Origin: Pseudofrankia inefficax
GTDB lineage: Bacteria > Actinomycetota > Actinomycetes > Frankiales > Frankiaceae
DNA: 64,000 nt
Reading direction: 5' to 3'
NCBI RefSeq assembly: GCF_000166135.1
Contig: NC_014666.1
Coordinates: 7,812,001-7,876,000, forward strand
Below are positions 51,266 to 59,975 of the stretch, piece by piece (positions within the stretch are counted from its first letter, which is position 1; each line of letters starts with the position of its first letter). The position numbers and the translations under genes are program-made. The notes under the pieces were generated by a model. The model was not told the origin of the DNA and ran no database searches. It saw only the letters and a list, made by a program, of their open reading frames with translations.

Positions 51266-52315
51266 CTACGTAGAAGGGTGCGGTGGTCGGCGGCGGGCCG
51301 CGGGCAGCAAGGACGGGTAGCGCGTGAAGTGGTCGATGCCGGGGAGGTCGGTGCCCGGTGGAACGATCTTGTCGATCGCGTCGAGGATGTCCGGACTGAG
51401 CTCGATGTCCGCGGCGTCCAGAGCGTCGTCCAGATGCTTCGCCGTACGCGGTCCGATGATCGTCGAGGTGATCGCGGGGTGGCTCGCGACGAACGCGAGC
51501 GCCAGCGAGGTGAGGGTGATGCCCGCCTGGGTTGCCACGTCACGCAGGGCGTCCACCGCGTCGAAACGGGTGGGGTCCGCCCGTTCCGCGGCAGTACTGA
51601 CGGTCCCCTGCATGAAGGGACTGGTGGGGTCGTACCGTGAGCCGGCCGGTGGCTCCTGGCCGCGCTGGTACTTGCCGGTCAGCCACCCACCCGCGAGCGG
51701 GCTCCACGGGATGACGGCCATCCGGTGTCGTTGGCAGGCAGGAAGCACCGCCTGCTCCACCGAGCGGGCGAAGATCGAGTACTGCGGCTGCTCGCAGACG
51801 AACCGTTCCGCGCCGCGCCGCGAGGCCGCCCACTGTGCCTCGACGATCCAGTCCGCCGGGAACGAGGACGATCCGAGGTAGAGCACCTTTCCCTGCCGTA
51901 CCAGGTCGGTGAGCGCTCCGAGGGTTTCCTCCAGCTCGGTGTCCCAGTCGAGCTTGTGTATCTGGAGGAGGTCGATCCGGTCGGTGCCCAGCCGTCGCAG
52001 GCTGTCCTCGACCGCCTGCGCTATCCATCGGCGGGAGGAACCCCGCTGGAGTCGACCGCCCATGGGGAAGAAGCACTTGGTGGCCAGCACCACCTCTTCT
52101 CGGCGCGATTTGACCGCTCGCCCGATTATTTCCTCACACTCGCCGTGGGAATACACGTCGGCGGTGTCGATGAAGTTGATGCCGCCGTCGAGGGCACGAT
52201 TGATGATCGGCACGCACTCGTCGGGCTCGGTGCTGCCCAGCCGGCCGAACGTCATCGTCCCCAGGCACTGGCTGCTCACCTCGACGCCCGTCCTGCCAAA
52301 CCTGCTGTACCTCAT
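51266..52315 (-). CDS. aldo/keto reductase
   Basis: A 349-residue NADPH-dependent aldo/keto reductase. The tetrad is present: Asp in FIDTADVYSHG, Tyr in the same motif, Lys in LATKCF and His in LLQIHKLD. The cofactor end is given by IIGPRTAKHLDDAL, near the C-terminus. It is nearest to the general AKR group of YajO/voltage-gated-channel beta-type proteins (AKR 8/13-like). ATG 52315 begins MRYSRFGRTGVEVS, the usual start. It is divergent from a TetR gene across a 213-bp spacer containing a 21-bp palindrome, and co-directional with an SDR. Together they suggest an alcohol or ketone interconversion module. Confidence 0.9.
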   Translation of the reverse strand: MRYSRFGRTGVEVSSQCLGTMTFGRLGSTEPDECVPIINRALDGGINFIDTADVYSHGECEEIIGRAVKSRREEVVLATKCFFPMGGRLQRGSSRRWIAQAVEDSLRRLGTDRIDLLQIHKLDWDTELEETLGALTDLVRQGKVLYLGSSSFPADWIVEAQWAASRRGAERFVCEQPQYSIFARSVEQAVLPACQRHRMAVIPWSPLAGGWLTGKYQRGQEPPAGSRYDPTSPFMQGTVSTAAERADPTRFDAVDALRDVATQAGITLTSLALAFVASHPAITSTIIGPRTAKHLDDALDAADIELSPDILDAIDKIVPPGTDLPGIDHFTRYPSLLPAARRRPPHPST

Positions 52316-52499
52316 CAGAACCCTTCAGGAGATCTCAGCCATAGAGGGCCCCAGAATCAGCGAGGACGCATCGCGGAGGCCCTACACGCATCAGAACCCC
52401 AGTCCCGCGACACAGGTAGTCACGACGCAGGCGTCGGCCATTAACGGAAGCCGTGAATGCCACCCGCGATACGACCAGGCCCCTCGCCGGTGGACTGAT

Positions 52500-52520
52500 T
52501 ATGCGACCGCCGGTCGCATA
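52500..52520. promoter_or_regulatory. perfect TetR-type operator palindrome
   Basis: Ten-base arms TATGCGACCG and CGGTCGCATA around one central base give a perfect 21-bp palindrome. It ends 8 bp before the GTG of the TetR gene, in the divergent spacer with the aldo/keto reductase. Position and symmetry fit an autoregulatory TetR operator. Confidence 0.8.
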
Positions 52521-52528
52521 GTGTCAAG

Positions 52529-53320
52529 GTGGTGTTAGATGGCCCGGTGAGCCGGCAGCTTCCGACCGAGAGCGACGAGTCGGGGCCCGTCCGCCAGGAG
52601 TTCCTCGCGCCCAAGCCCGGCTCCGCTGAGTGGTGGACGCAACGTGATGCCACGGATGCGAAGCGCCGGCCACGCTCGGGCGGCCTGACGACCGCACGCA
52701 TCATCGAGGCCGCCCTGGAGATCCTCCGGGACGGAGGACTTGAGGCGCTGACCGTGCGGGCTCTGGCCGAACGGTTCGAGACGAGCAATGCCTCGCTGTA
52801 CCGGCACTTCGCGAGTCGCGACGAGTTGATCGCGCTGATCGGCGACCACGTCATGGGCGAGGTACGGCTGGACCGAACCGGGCGGGGCTGGCGCGCCGAC
52901 GTCGAGGCGTTGATGTCCGAGATGCGGCGCGTCATCCTCGGCCAGCCGCTGCCGTCGTCCGCGGCCCGGCGCATGTCCGCCTACGGCCCCAACATGCTGC
53001 GCATCGTCGACGCCGCGCTCGGGCTGTTCCTCGAGGCCGGCCTCCCCAACGACGAGGCGGCTCGCACGACCATCAGCATGATCAACTTCGTCGCCGGCTC
53101 GGCCGACATCGACCGCAGCGCTGCCGGGCGCGGCCCGCGAGGCGACACCGGGTCGGCCGGATTCGACCGGCTTCTCGACAGGCTGCCGGCCGACCGGTTC
53201 CAGGCGCTGCGCGCGGCGGGGCACGCCTATACGTCGGCACCTGTCGACGATGTCTTCGCCCACGGTCTGGCGATCTTCCTCGACGGGGTGACCAGCCAGC
53301 TCGCCGCGACCGGACGCTGA
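52529..53320 (+). CDS. TetR-family transcriptional regulator
   Basis: A 263-residue TetR regulator. The HTH lies at about residues 52-98 (LTTARIIEAALEILRDGGLE, LTVRALAERFETSNASLYRH, FASRDELIALI). The N-terminal 50 residues preceding it are unusually long and polar, with a WWTQRDA segment seen in some actinobacterial members. The ligand domain belongs to the TetR_C family with helices such as MLRIVDAALGLFLEAGLP. Start GTG 52529 is provisional; GTG 52547 would trim six residues. It sits beside the perfect palindrome and is divergent from the reductase/dehydrogenase pair that it probably represses. Confidence 0.85.
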   Translation: MVLDGPVSRQLPTESDESGPVRQEFLAPKPGSAEWWTQRDATDAKRRPRSGGLTTARIIEAALEILRDGGLEALTVRALAERFETSNASLYRHFASRDELIALIGDHVMGEVRLDRTGRGWRADVEALMSEMRRVILGQPLPSSAARRMSAYGPNMLRIVDAALGLFLEAGLPNDEAARTTISMINFVAGSADIDRSAAGRGPRGDTGSAGFDRLLDRLPADRFQALRAAGHAYTSAPVDDVFAHGLAIFLDGVTSQLAATGR

Positions 53321-53504
53321 CCGGAGCTCCGCACGCGACCGGCTCCAGCGCGACCGGCGTCGCGCCGGCCCTCAGACCGCTGCACGCCGGACACCCGCGC
53401 GCCGCCTCGGTGCGGTCGTCCATCCGACAGATGCTGGCAATCAACGAGAAGCGTCCCAAAATGCAAATTGCATAAGTAAATTTGCAGATGTTGGGAGACG
53501 TCTC

Positions 53505-54257
53505 ATGGAGTCATCCGTCGTCGCACGGGCTGTCAGAGGCTTCGTCCACCGGCGTGACCGGGCGGCCGCCGAGCGCGGGCCTGCCCGCGCGAGTGCCGGC
53601 CGATCGCGACTGGCCGCACTGTGCCTCGCGACGTTGGCGGTCACCGCCACCACGGCTATCGCGGCCTGCCAGCCCTATCCCGGAATGCCCCTCCCGCCGC
53701 CCACCCAGAGCCAGCCCGGTCCGCCTGGCATCAAGCTGTTCGTGGCCCCGACCAGCGGCGCGGCGCCGCTGCAGGTCGGCCTCACCGCAGCGGCCGCCGG
53801 CGGAACGGGCACGTTGGCCTTCCGATTCGACTTCGGCGACGGCACGGTCGTCGGCCCGCAATCGGGCGCCAAGGCGGCGCACCTGTACACGAAGGTCGGA
53901 ACCTTCCAGCTGACGGCGACCGTCACCGACAGCATTGGCAGGTCGGCGTCGGCGACCCAGGCGGTGACCGTCTCAGCGCCGACACCGCACATCTCGGCCA
54001 GCGCGACCACCGCCCCGATCGGCCAGGGCGTGACGCTCACGGCCACCGGCGCCGTCCCTCCGGCCGGCGACTACACGTGGAACGCCACGAACCCCAACGG
54101 CCTGTCGTTCCGCCTGGACGACACCACCACCCCGACCTACTTCATCAATCCAGATCTCGCGGGCACCTGGACGTTCTCGGTCGACATCTCGGACGCCGCC
54201 GGGGCCTACCGCCCCTCCAACAAGATCCAGGTCACCTTCACCGCCCCCGCCTCCTGA
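53505..54257 (+). CDS. PKD-domain lipoprotein
   Basis: A 250-residue exported protein. After a basic N-terminus a hydrophobic stretch (LAALCLATLAVTATTAIAAC) ends at Cys55, a plausible lipobox (AIAAC). A Pro-rich spacer precedes a PKD domain (about residues 78-155) recognised by FDFGDGTVVGPQSGAKAAHLYTKVGTFQLTATVTD, and a second immunoglobulin-like fold follows (VTLTATGAVPPAGDYTWNAT, GTWTFSVDISDAAG). PKD domains bind polysaccharide or protein at the surface. No enzyme domain is attached, so an adhesin or binding role is the simplest inference. It has its own short upstream region. Confidence 0.75.
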   Translation: MESSVVARAVRGFVHRRDRAAAERGPARASAGRSRLAALCLATLAVTATTAIAACQPYPGMPLPPPTQSQPGPPGIKLFVAPTSGAAPLQVGLTAAAAGGTGTLAFRFDFGDGTVVGPQSGAKAAHLYTKVGTFQLTATVTDSIGRSASATQAVTVSAPTPHISASATTAPIGQGVTLTATGAVPPAGDYTWNATNPNGLSFRLDDTTTPTYFINPDLAGTWTFSVDISDAAGAYRPSNKIQVTFTAPAS

Positions 54258-54356
54258 GCCACCGCGGCCTCGGCCGACACCGCCGCGCGGTGTCGGCCGG
54301 GGCCGCCGCTCGTGGATCACCGTTCTGGCGGCCCGGCGAGGCGCCAGAGCCTGGGA

Positions 54357-55031
54357 TCAGGAATTCCGGCGCGCCGGAGACGGAGTCTGTGAGCGCTCGG
54401 GCCCCTCCCCCGTCCGGGACCGAGACGGCGAGCTCTCCCGGTGCCGGCGCCGCACGAGGTAGCGGACACCCTCGATGATCCCGGTGACGGTCAAAGCGAT
54501 GCCGAACGCGAGCAGCAGGCCCTTCCAGGGCTCGTCCTCGAACGTCTGGCCGCCGGCCATCCCGATGAGGGTGTTGTAGACGGCCCAGAAGACGGCACCG
54601 ATCCCGGCACCCACCGCGAAGCGACGCCGGTAGGGCATCCCCAGCATTCCGGCGGTCAGGGTCGTCGCGGTCCGCCCACCGGGGACGAACCGGGCGACGG
54701 CGATGATCAGGATGCCGCGCCGCTCGATCATCCTCCGGGCCCACTCGACGGCTCGTCTGCCCTTGTCACCGCGCAGGAGCCGGCGTTGGGCCGCCGGCCC
54801 CCACCGCCGCCCGATCAGGTAGCTGGCCGTGTCGCCCGCGAAGGCCCCGAGCCCGGCCACCACGATGACCTCGAACGGGTTGAGCCGGCCCGATCCGGCC
54901 AGCACCCCCGCCGTGACCACTGCCGTCTCGCTGGGCAGGATCGGCAGCAACGAGTCGCCGAAGCACACCGCCAAGAGCAGCGGATACGTCCACCACGCCC
55001 CGGACACGACATCGACGACCTGATCGAACAT
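54357..55031 (-). CDS. DedA-family membrane protein
   Basis: A 224-residue DedA/SNARE-associated membrane protein. The motif FGDSLLPILPSETAVVTAGVLAG at the first re-entrant segment and ARFVPGGRTATTLTAGMLGMPYRRRFAVGAGIGAVFWA in the second half are diagnostic, with Glu and Arg residues that matter for DedA activity. Bacterial DedA proteins act as lipid flippases (undecaprenyl phosphate or phosphatidylethanolamine) and affect envelope integrity. The last about 30 residues are polar and basic. It stands alone, upstream of the substrate-binding protein gene on the same strand (order on minus: substrate-binding protein first). Confidence 0.88.
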   Translation of the reverse strand: MFDQVVDVVSGAWWTYPLLLAVCFGDSLLPILPSETAVVTAGVLAGSGRLNPFEVIVVAGLGAFAGDTASYLIGRRWGPAAQRRLLRGDKGRRAVEWARRMIERRGILIIAVARFVPGGRTATTLTAGMLGMPYRRRFAVGAGIGAVFWAVYNTLIGMAGGQTFEDEPWKGLLLAFGIALTVTGIIEGVRYLVRRRHRESSPSRSRTGEGPERSQTPSPARRNS

Positions 55032-55154
55032 TTCCCAGACATACCCCGCGGTAGACGGCTACCGCGGCCGGGGCCGAGACAAGAATCTCGGCCCCGGCGC
55101 GACGTCCGTGATCAGGACGCTTCCACGGTGAACCGGCTCAGGCAGCGGGTGGGG

Positions 55155-56474
55155 CTAGCCCACGGACTTCCCGGGAATGACCGTCCCGCAGACGGGATCG
55201 GCACCGGAGACGACCGAGAACGACTGCCCCTTGAACAGGGTGAACCACAGGCAGTTGTCGGCCCCCGGGCCACCGACGCCGCGCTGGTCCATCCCGAAGT
55301 TGATGGTGTGGCCGCCGAGGAGCCCGGCCCCGTCGTAGTTCGTCACCTTGAGAAGGGCATCGATCATCGAGGCGCGGGTCGGCTTGGCGCCGGCGCCCTT
55401 CAGGCCCCAGGTCACCGCGTCCATCGACGTGTAGGCCAGGTACTCGGGAAGCCCGGGGACCTTGGTGGTTCCGGCGGCCTTCAGGTCGGCCTGGAACTTC
55501 TTCGTCGCCGCCGTCTGCAACTCGAGCGGCTCCCAGCCGAGCGAGAAGTAGACGTCCTGGGCGTCCTGGATCTCCGCGGGGCCGGCGGACAGCAGCGAGT
55601 CTCCGTAGCCGATGGACAGCACCGGGGCCTTCAGATCGACCCCCTGCTGGCGGAGCGACTTGATGATCTGGAAAGCCGAGATCTCCTGGAGGGCGATGTC
55701 GAGCCCGTCGATCCCCGCGTTCTTCATCGCGAGCACGGCGGGGCCGACGTCGGTGCTGCCGAGCTGGAACGTGTCGTTCAGGTAGCCCGCCTTCAGGCCG
55801 GCGGTCTGCGACGACACCACGGCGCCGCGGGCGGCATCGGCCGCGCTGGGCACGCTGCCGTAGCCGATCGCGCCGATGTTGGTGGCGCCGACCTTCTTGT
55901 AGAACTCCCCGAGCGTCGTCGTGACCTTCGAGTAGTCCGGGAACCCGAACACGGAGAACATGTTCCGGTCGGTGTTCCACTCCGTGGAGTCGACGGCGCC
56001 GCCGATCACCGGAACGCCCTGCGCGGCCAGGTAGGGAGCCGCGGCGAAGGTCAGGTCGGAGATGGCGATGACCGCGAGCACGTGCTCCTGGTCGACCAGG
56101 CGGTGTGCCGCGGTGAGCTCGCCGGCCGGCGAGGACGCCCCGTCGGCGATCACGTACTTGAGGTTGTAGCCGTCGGCGGCCGCCGCGATGGCCCCGGCCT
56201 TGATCGCCGCGGGCAGGTTCTTGTTGGAGGCACCGAGGGCGCCGGTGAGGTCCGAGATGACGCCGATCGTGTAGGTGGGGCCGCTCGCGGCGCCCGACGA
56301 GCCGGCCGCGGCCGAACCACCGGAGCTTCCGGAGCTACCGCACCCGGCTACCGCGAAGGTCGCGGCGGCCAGCAGGACCGCTCCGAGCCGCCAGCCCCGT
56401 CGCCGCGCGAGGCCGCCGGATAAGCCTCCAGGCTCCCGGTGCCTGCCAAATCCTGGTGTGCGCCGTGCCGTCAT
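55155..56474 (-). CDS. branched-chain amino acid-type ABC substrate-binding lipoprotein
   Basis: A 439-residue type-I periplasmic-binding-fold protein (Peripla_BP_6/LivJ family) with a lipoprotein signal (AVLLAAATFAVAGC, Cys45) and a Ser/Gly/Ala-rich linker. Landmarks are YTIGVISDLTGALGASNKNLP, the VAVI-type AHRLVDQEHVLAVIAISDL, and GYLNDTFQLGSTDVGPAVLAMKNAGIDGLDIAL. The ligand is unknown; in Frankia-like genomes such proteins often serve aromatic or carboxylic acid uptake. No permease or ATPase genes (livHMGF) are adjacent, so it is an orphan binding protein. It is divergent from the CoA-transferase pair across a spacer with a 22-bp palindrome, suggesting a joint regulator. Confidence 0.88.
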   Translation of the reverse strand: MTARRTPGFGRHREPGGLSGGLARRRGWRLGAVLLAAATFAVAGCGSSGSSGGSAAAGSSGAASGPTYTIGVISDLTGALGASNKNLPAAIKAGAIAAAADGYNLKYVIADGASSPAGELTAAHRLVDQEHVLAVIAISDLTFAAAPYLAAQGVPVIGGAVDSTEWNTDRNMFSVFGFPDYSKVTTTLGEFYKKVGATNIGAIGYGSVPSAADAARGAVVSSQTAGLKAGYLNDTFQLGSTDVGPAVLAMKNAGIDGLDIALQEISAFQIIKSLRQQGVDLKAPVLSIGYGDSLLSAGPAEIQDAQDVYFSLGWEPLELQTAATKKFQADLKAAGTTKVPGLPEYLAYTSMDAVTWGLKGAGAKPTRASMIDALLKVTNYDGAGLLGGHTINFGMDQRGVGGPGADNCLWFTLFKGQSFSVVSGADPVCGTVIPGKSVG

Positions 56475-56567
56475 CCCTTGCTCCCGTCAGGTCGAGGGCG
56501 GACCCCGCGCCAGTTCCCGCAGGTGAGCGCCGGTCGTATGACCTGCAGCACACCAGGGGCTGGACTT

Positions 56568-56589
56568 TTCTGTCAAGCGCTTGATAGAA
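56568..56589. promoter_or_regulatory. 22-bp operator-like palindrome between divergent genes
   Basis: The core TCAAGCGCTTGA is a perfect 12-bp palindrome; outward TTCT and AGAA also pair, with a single G/T mismatch between. It lies 43 bp before the CoA-transferase start and 94 bp before the substrate-binding protein start. The TetR encoded at 59174 is the nearest candidate binder. Confidence 0.65.
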
Positions 56590-56631
56590 CCAACCCGCCG
56601 CAGAAACGCTGGACCCTGCAGGAGGCATCGA

Positions 56632-57945
56632 GTGGTCGAACCGTCACCGCGGGCCGAGGCCGCACCCCCGGTCGACCGGTGGGCCGGGTGCCCTCCCGAG
56701 CTCGAAGCCCGGTCGGCCGCGTTACGCCGGATCCGCGTGTGCGACCTCAGCGGCCAGCTCGCGGGGGCCGGGGCGACCAGGCTGCTCGCCGCCTTCGGCG
56801 CCCAGGTGATCCGTGTGGAGGACCCGGCTACCAGGGGTGGGTGGGACATCGTCCGGGGCGCTCCGCCGTTCCACGACGAGCGCCGCGGCCTGGAGTTCGG
56901 CGGCGGCTTCAACAACCACAACACCGAGAAGCTGGGAGTCACCCTCAACCTGCGCACCGAGCGTGGGCGTGACCTGCTGACGCGGCTGATCGCGGTGTCG
57001 GACGTGGTGACCGAGAACTTCGCCGGCGGGGTGTTCGCGCGGCTCGGCTTCCCGTACGAACGGCTCCAGGAGATCAAGCCCGACATCGTCTACGTGTCCC
57101 ACAGCGGCTTCGGCGCCACCGGCCCGTATCGCGACTTCCGCACCTGGGGACCGATCGTCCAGGCCGTCAGCGGGCTGACGTTCACCGCGGGCCTGGCCGG
57201 GCAGCCACCCGCCGGCTGGGGCTACTCCTACATGGACCACCAGGGTGCCTACGCGATGGCGATCGCGATGCTGGCGGCGCTGTGGCACCGCGACCGCACC
57301 GGCGAGGGGCAGTGGGTCGACCTGGCCGGCGTCGAGGTCGGCCTGAGCCTGACCGGCCCGGACATCCTTGATCACCATGTGAACGACCGTCCGGCCCGGG
57401 AACCGGGATCGGTCGACTCCAACCGCGGCGGCGCGCCCGCGATGGCGCCGCACGGGATCTACCCGGCCCAGGGCGAGGACCGCTGGGTCGCGGTGGCCTG
57501 CCGCGACGATCTCGACTGGCGGCGGCTGGCGGACGAGATCGGCCAGCCCTGGGCCCTCGGCGACGACCTGGCGACGCTCGCGGCTCGGCTCGCCGGCCAG
57601 GACGCGCTGGACGCCCGGCTGAGCGCGTGGACCGCGGGCTTCGACAACCACGGCCTGGCCGAGCGCCTCGTCGCCGCCGGTGTCCCCGCGAGCCCGGTCC
57701 GCACGCCGGCCGAACGGATCGACGGACCGCCCGCGACGCCCGGCTGGGATCTGTGGCCGACCGTCGTGCATCCCGACATCGGGCCGGCCCGCGTCGAGGG
57801 ACTACCGGTGCATCTGTCGGAGACCGACTGGTCGCTGCGGCGCGGGGCGCCCCGCCTCGGCCAACACAACCAATTCGTGCTGCGCGACGTCCTCGGCGTC
57901 GACGAGACCGAACTCGACGAGCTGACGGCCGAAGGAGTCTTATGA
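56632..57945 (+). CDS. class III CoA-transferase (CaiB/BaiF family), first of pair
   Basis: A 437-residue family III CoA-transferase. Motifs are RIRVCDLSGQLAGAGATRLLAAFGAQVIRVED near the start, NHNTEKLGVTLNLRTERGRDLL, DVVTENFAGGVFARLG, and YMDHQGAYAMAIAMLAALWHRDRTGEGQWVDL, where the Asp (about residue 202) matches the catalytic Asp that forms the glutamyl/aspartyl-CoA intermediate. Such enzymes move CoA between carboxylic acids in carnitine, oxalate, bile-acid, steroid or aromatic degradation. GTG 56632 follows AGGAGG. The stop overlaps the start of a second family member (ATGA), so they are translated together and may form a heteromer. Confidence 0.9.
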   Translation: MVEPSPRAEAAPPVDRWAGCPPELEARSAALRRIRVCDLSGQLAGAGATRLLAAFGAQVIRVEDPATRGGWDIVRGAPPFHDERRGLEFGGGFNNHNTEKLGVTLNLRTERGRDLLTRLIAVSDVVTENFAGGVFARLGFPYERLQEIKPDIVYVSHSGFGATGPYRDFRTWGPIVQAVSGLTFTAGLAGQPPAGWGYSYMDHQGAYAMAIAMLAALWHRDRTGEGQWVDLAGVEVGLSLTGPDILDHHVNDRPAREPGSVDSNRGGAPAMAPHGIYPAQGEDRWVAVACRDDLDWRRLADEIGQPWALGDDLATLAARLAGQDALDARLSAWTAGFDNHGLAERLVAAGVPASPVRTPAERIDGPPATPGWDLWPTVVHPDIGPARVEGLPVHLSETDWSLRRGAPRLGQHNQFVLRDVLGVDETELDELTAEGVL

Positions 57946-59177
57946 CCGGCCCACTGGACGGCCTGCGGGTACTGGAGATCGCGGGGCAGTTCACCGCGTA
58001 CCCGAGCAAGGTCTTCGCCGACCTCGGAGCGGACACCGTCGTGATCGAGCCGCCCGGCGGCGCGGCGGCCCGGGCACTGGGCCCGTTCGTGGGCGACGAG
58101 CCTGCACCCGAGGCGAGCCTGCACTGGCGCCACTACAACACGTCCAAGCGCGGCATCGTGCTCGACCTGACCGACGAGGCGGACCGCGCGCGGCTACGGC
58201 TGCTGCTCGCCGACTGCGACGTCCTGCTGGAAGGACTGCCCGAACCGGAACTCGCCGGGCTCGGGCTGACTCCAGACCGCCTCGCCGCCGCGTTTCCGTC
58301 GCTCGTCTGGGTCTCGGTGACGCCGTTCGGGCGGCGTGGGTCCCCGCCCGACGTCCCGACCACCGATCTCACGCTGCTCGCCGGCGGCGGCCCCGTGCAC
58401 AGCTGCGGCTACGACGACCACACACTTGCGCCCGTGCGCGGCGGCGGCGGCCAGAGCGCGCACACCGCCGGCTCCTTCGCGGCCGTGGCCGCCCTGACCG
58501 CGCTGATGTGGCGAGCCGTCTCCGGGCGCGGCCAGCACGTCGACGTGAGCGTCGACGCGGCGCTCAACGTCTCCAGCGAGCTGGCCACCACCCAGTACCT
58601 CACCGACGGAGGAATCGTCAGGCGGCAGACCGGCCGGCACGCCATGGTCGAGCCGACCGCCCCGACCCAGGTCGAGGCCGCCGACGGGCACCATGTCGTG
58701 CTCGGTTTCCCACCGCGGGCGGCCGAGGACTACGCGGCGATCGTCGAATGGATCGACCTTGTCGGGTTACGCGAGGACTTCGCGGACGTCGTCCTGTTGG
58801 AACTGGGGGTCGAACGCGGCGGGGTCGCCGTCGTCGAGCTCGCGACCGACCCGTTGGCGCAGGAGATCTGGAACGCCTCACGGGACGCGATGATGCTGCT
58901 CGCCGCGCGGCTCCCGGCCTATGAGTTCTTCCTCGGCTGCCAACGCCGCGGGCTCGTCGCGGGATTCGTCGCCTCACCCGAGGCGGCGCTCGAAGACCCG
59001 CACCTCGTCGCACGCGGATTCGCCACGTCGGTGACCGATTCACACACCGGCCGCACCGAGACGCATCCCGGGGCGCCCTACCGGTTCAGCCGGACGCCCT
59101 GGCACATCTCGCGGCCCGCGCCTCGGATCGGCGAACACACGGAAAGCTTTTTCAAGACTCACTGGAACGATTGTTAG
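57942..59177 (+). CDS. class III CoA-transferase, second of pair, lacking the usual Asp
   Basis: A 411-residue relative of the CaiB family (LDGLRVLEIAGQFTAYPSKVFADLGADTVVIEPP; NTSKRGIVLDLTDEADRARL; DVLLEGLPEPELAGLGLTPD). In the region where catalytic members have Asp (DxxxG before AAxAxLAAL), it reads QSAHTAGSFAAVAALTAL, with no Asp. It may be a non-catalytic partner subunit of the first CoA-transferase, which starts 1.3 kb upstream and overlaps it by 4 bp. The C-terminal half contains FFLGCQRRGLVAGFVASPEA and LVARGFATSV, typical of the family's end. Stop codons of this gene and the TetR gene overlap by 4 bp in convergent orientation. Confidence 0.85.
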   Translation: MTGPLDGLRVLEIAGQFTAYPSKVFADLGADTVVIEPPGGAAARALGPFVGDEPAPEASLHWRHYNTSKRGIVLDLTDEADRARLRLLLADCDVLLEGLPEPELAGLGLTPDRLAAAFPSLVWVSVTPFGRRGSPPDVPTTDLTLLAGGGPVHSCGYDDHTLAPVRGGGGQSAHTAGSFAAVAALTALMWRAVSGRGQHVDVSVDAALNVSSELATTQYLTDGGIVRRQTGRHAMVEPTAPTQVEAADGHHVVLGFPPRAAEDYAAIVEWIDLVGLREDFADVVLLELGVERGGVAVVELATDPLAQEIWNASRDAMMLLAARLPAYEFFLGCQRRGLVAGFVASPEAALEDPHLVARGFATSVTDSHTGRTETHPGAPYRFSRTPWHISRPAPRIGEHTESFFKTHWNDC

Positions 59178-59935
59178 AACGCGTCTCGTCCGGACGGGCC
59201 GGCCTCGTCTCCGGGGCCGGCATCCTTTTCGGGGCCGGCATCCTTTTCAGGGCTGGAACCGCCGGCCAGTATGTTCGCCACCGTGTCCGTCAGCATCATC
59301 GACAGGTGACGCCGGGTTGTCTCCACCTGGGACCCGACCCATTTGGCCAGGGTGCCGTTTCCGGTGCCAAAAATGATCAGTGTCATCGCGCTGGCCACCC
59401 GGAAGAGGCGCTCCGCCGTACCGATGTCCGGGGTGAGCGGGGTGAGCCGCGCCACGACGGCGTCACTCTCCGGGGTGGCGCGCGAACTCACCAGGTGCCG
59501 GTACTCCGGGTCGTTCATCAGGGCGATCAGGAACGGGTGGTAGTACTGGCCGGTCTCGTGTTGGGCCATCTCCGCCGCGGCGGCCACCATGGCGCGGGCA
59601 ATGTCACGAACCGTGACGTCCCGGTCCGGGACGTTCACCGCGAACAGCCGTTCCAGATCGGACCGCAGCTCGCCGGTGCGGGAGTCGACGATCGCGAGCA
59701 CAAGGCCCGACTTGGAACCGAAATGATAGTGGACGGCGTCACGGCTGATGCCGGCCTCGGCGGTGATCTGCCGGGTCGAGGTGCGAGCTATGCCCTGTTC
59801 GGCAAAAAGCCGCTCGGCGGCGCGGAGAAGCAGCTCCCGTGTCTGAACACCGCGTGCGTCCTTACGCACCTCAACCCCGGCCGGGGATTGCGTATCCAGC
59901 GACGCCACGAAAACAGTGTACCGCGCCGATGCCAT
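59174..59935 (-). CDS. TetR-family transcriptional regulator
   Basis: A 253-residue TetR regulator with the HTH at about residues 30-78 (QTRELLLRAAERLFAEQGIA, TSTRQITAEAGISRDAVHYH, FGSKSGLVLAIV). The C-terminus has two copies of a short Glu/Lys/Asp/Ala/Gly repeat (PEKDAG, PEKDAG). It lies 40 bp downstream of the epimerase gene on the same strand and converges on the CoA-transferase pair. It is the natural candidate to control the local catabolic genes, possibly through the palindrome at 56568. Confidence 0.88.
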   Translation of the reverse strand: MASARYTVFVASLDTQSPAGVEVRKDARGVQTRELLLRAAERLFAEQGIARTSTRQITAEAGISRDAVHYHFGSKSGLVLAIVDSRTGELRSDLERLFAVNVPDRDVTVRDIARAMVAAAAEMAQHETGQYYHPFLIALMNDPEYRHLVSSRATPESDAVVARLTPLTPDIGTAERLFRVASAMTLIIFGTGNGTLAKWVGSQVETTRRHLSMMLTDTVANILAGGSSPEKDAGPEKDAGPGDEAGPSGRDAF

Positions 59936-59975
59936 CAGTCCCGCGATGGAAGGTGGTCTTCTCGTTAGATCCGGG

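Noticed and set aside
54441-56423. Long plus-strand frame opposite DedA and the substrate-binding protein
   Set aside because: Both minus-strand genes show clear motifs; the plus frame is low-complexity Arg/Gly/Asp sequence.
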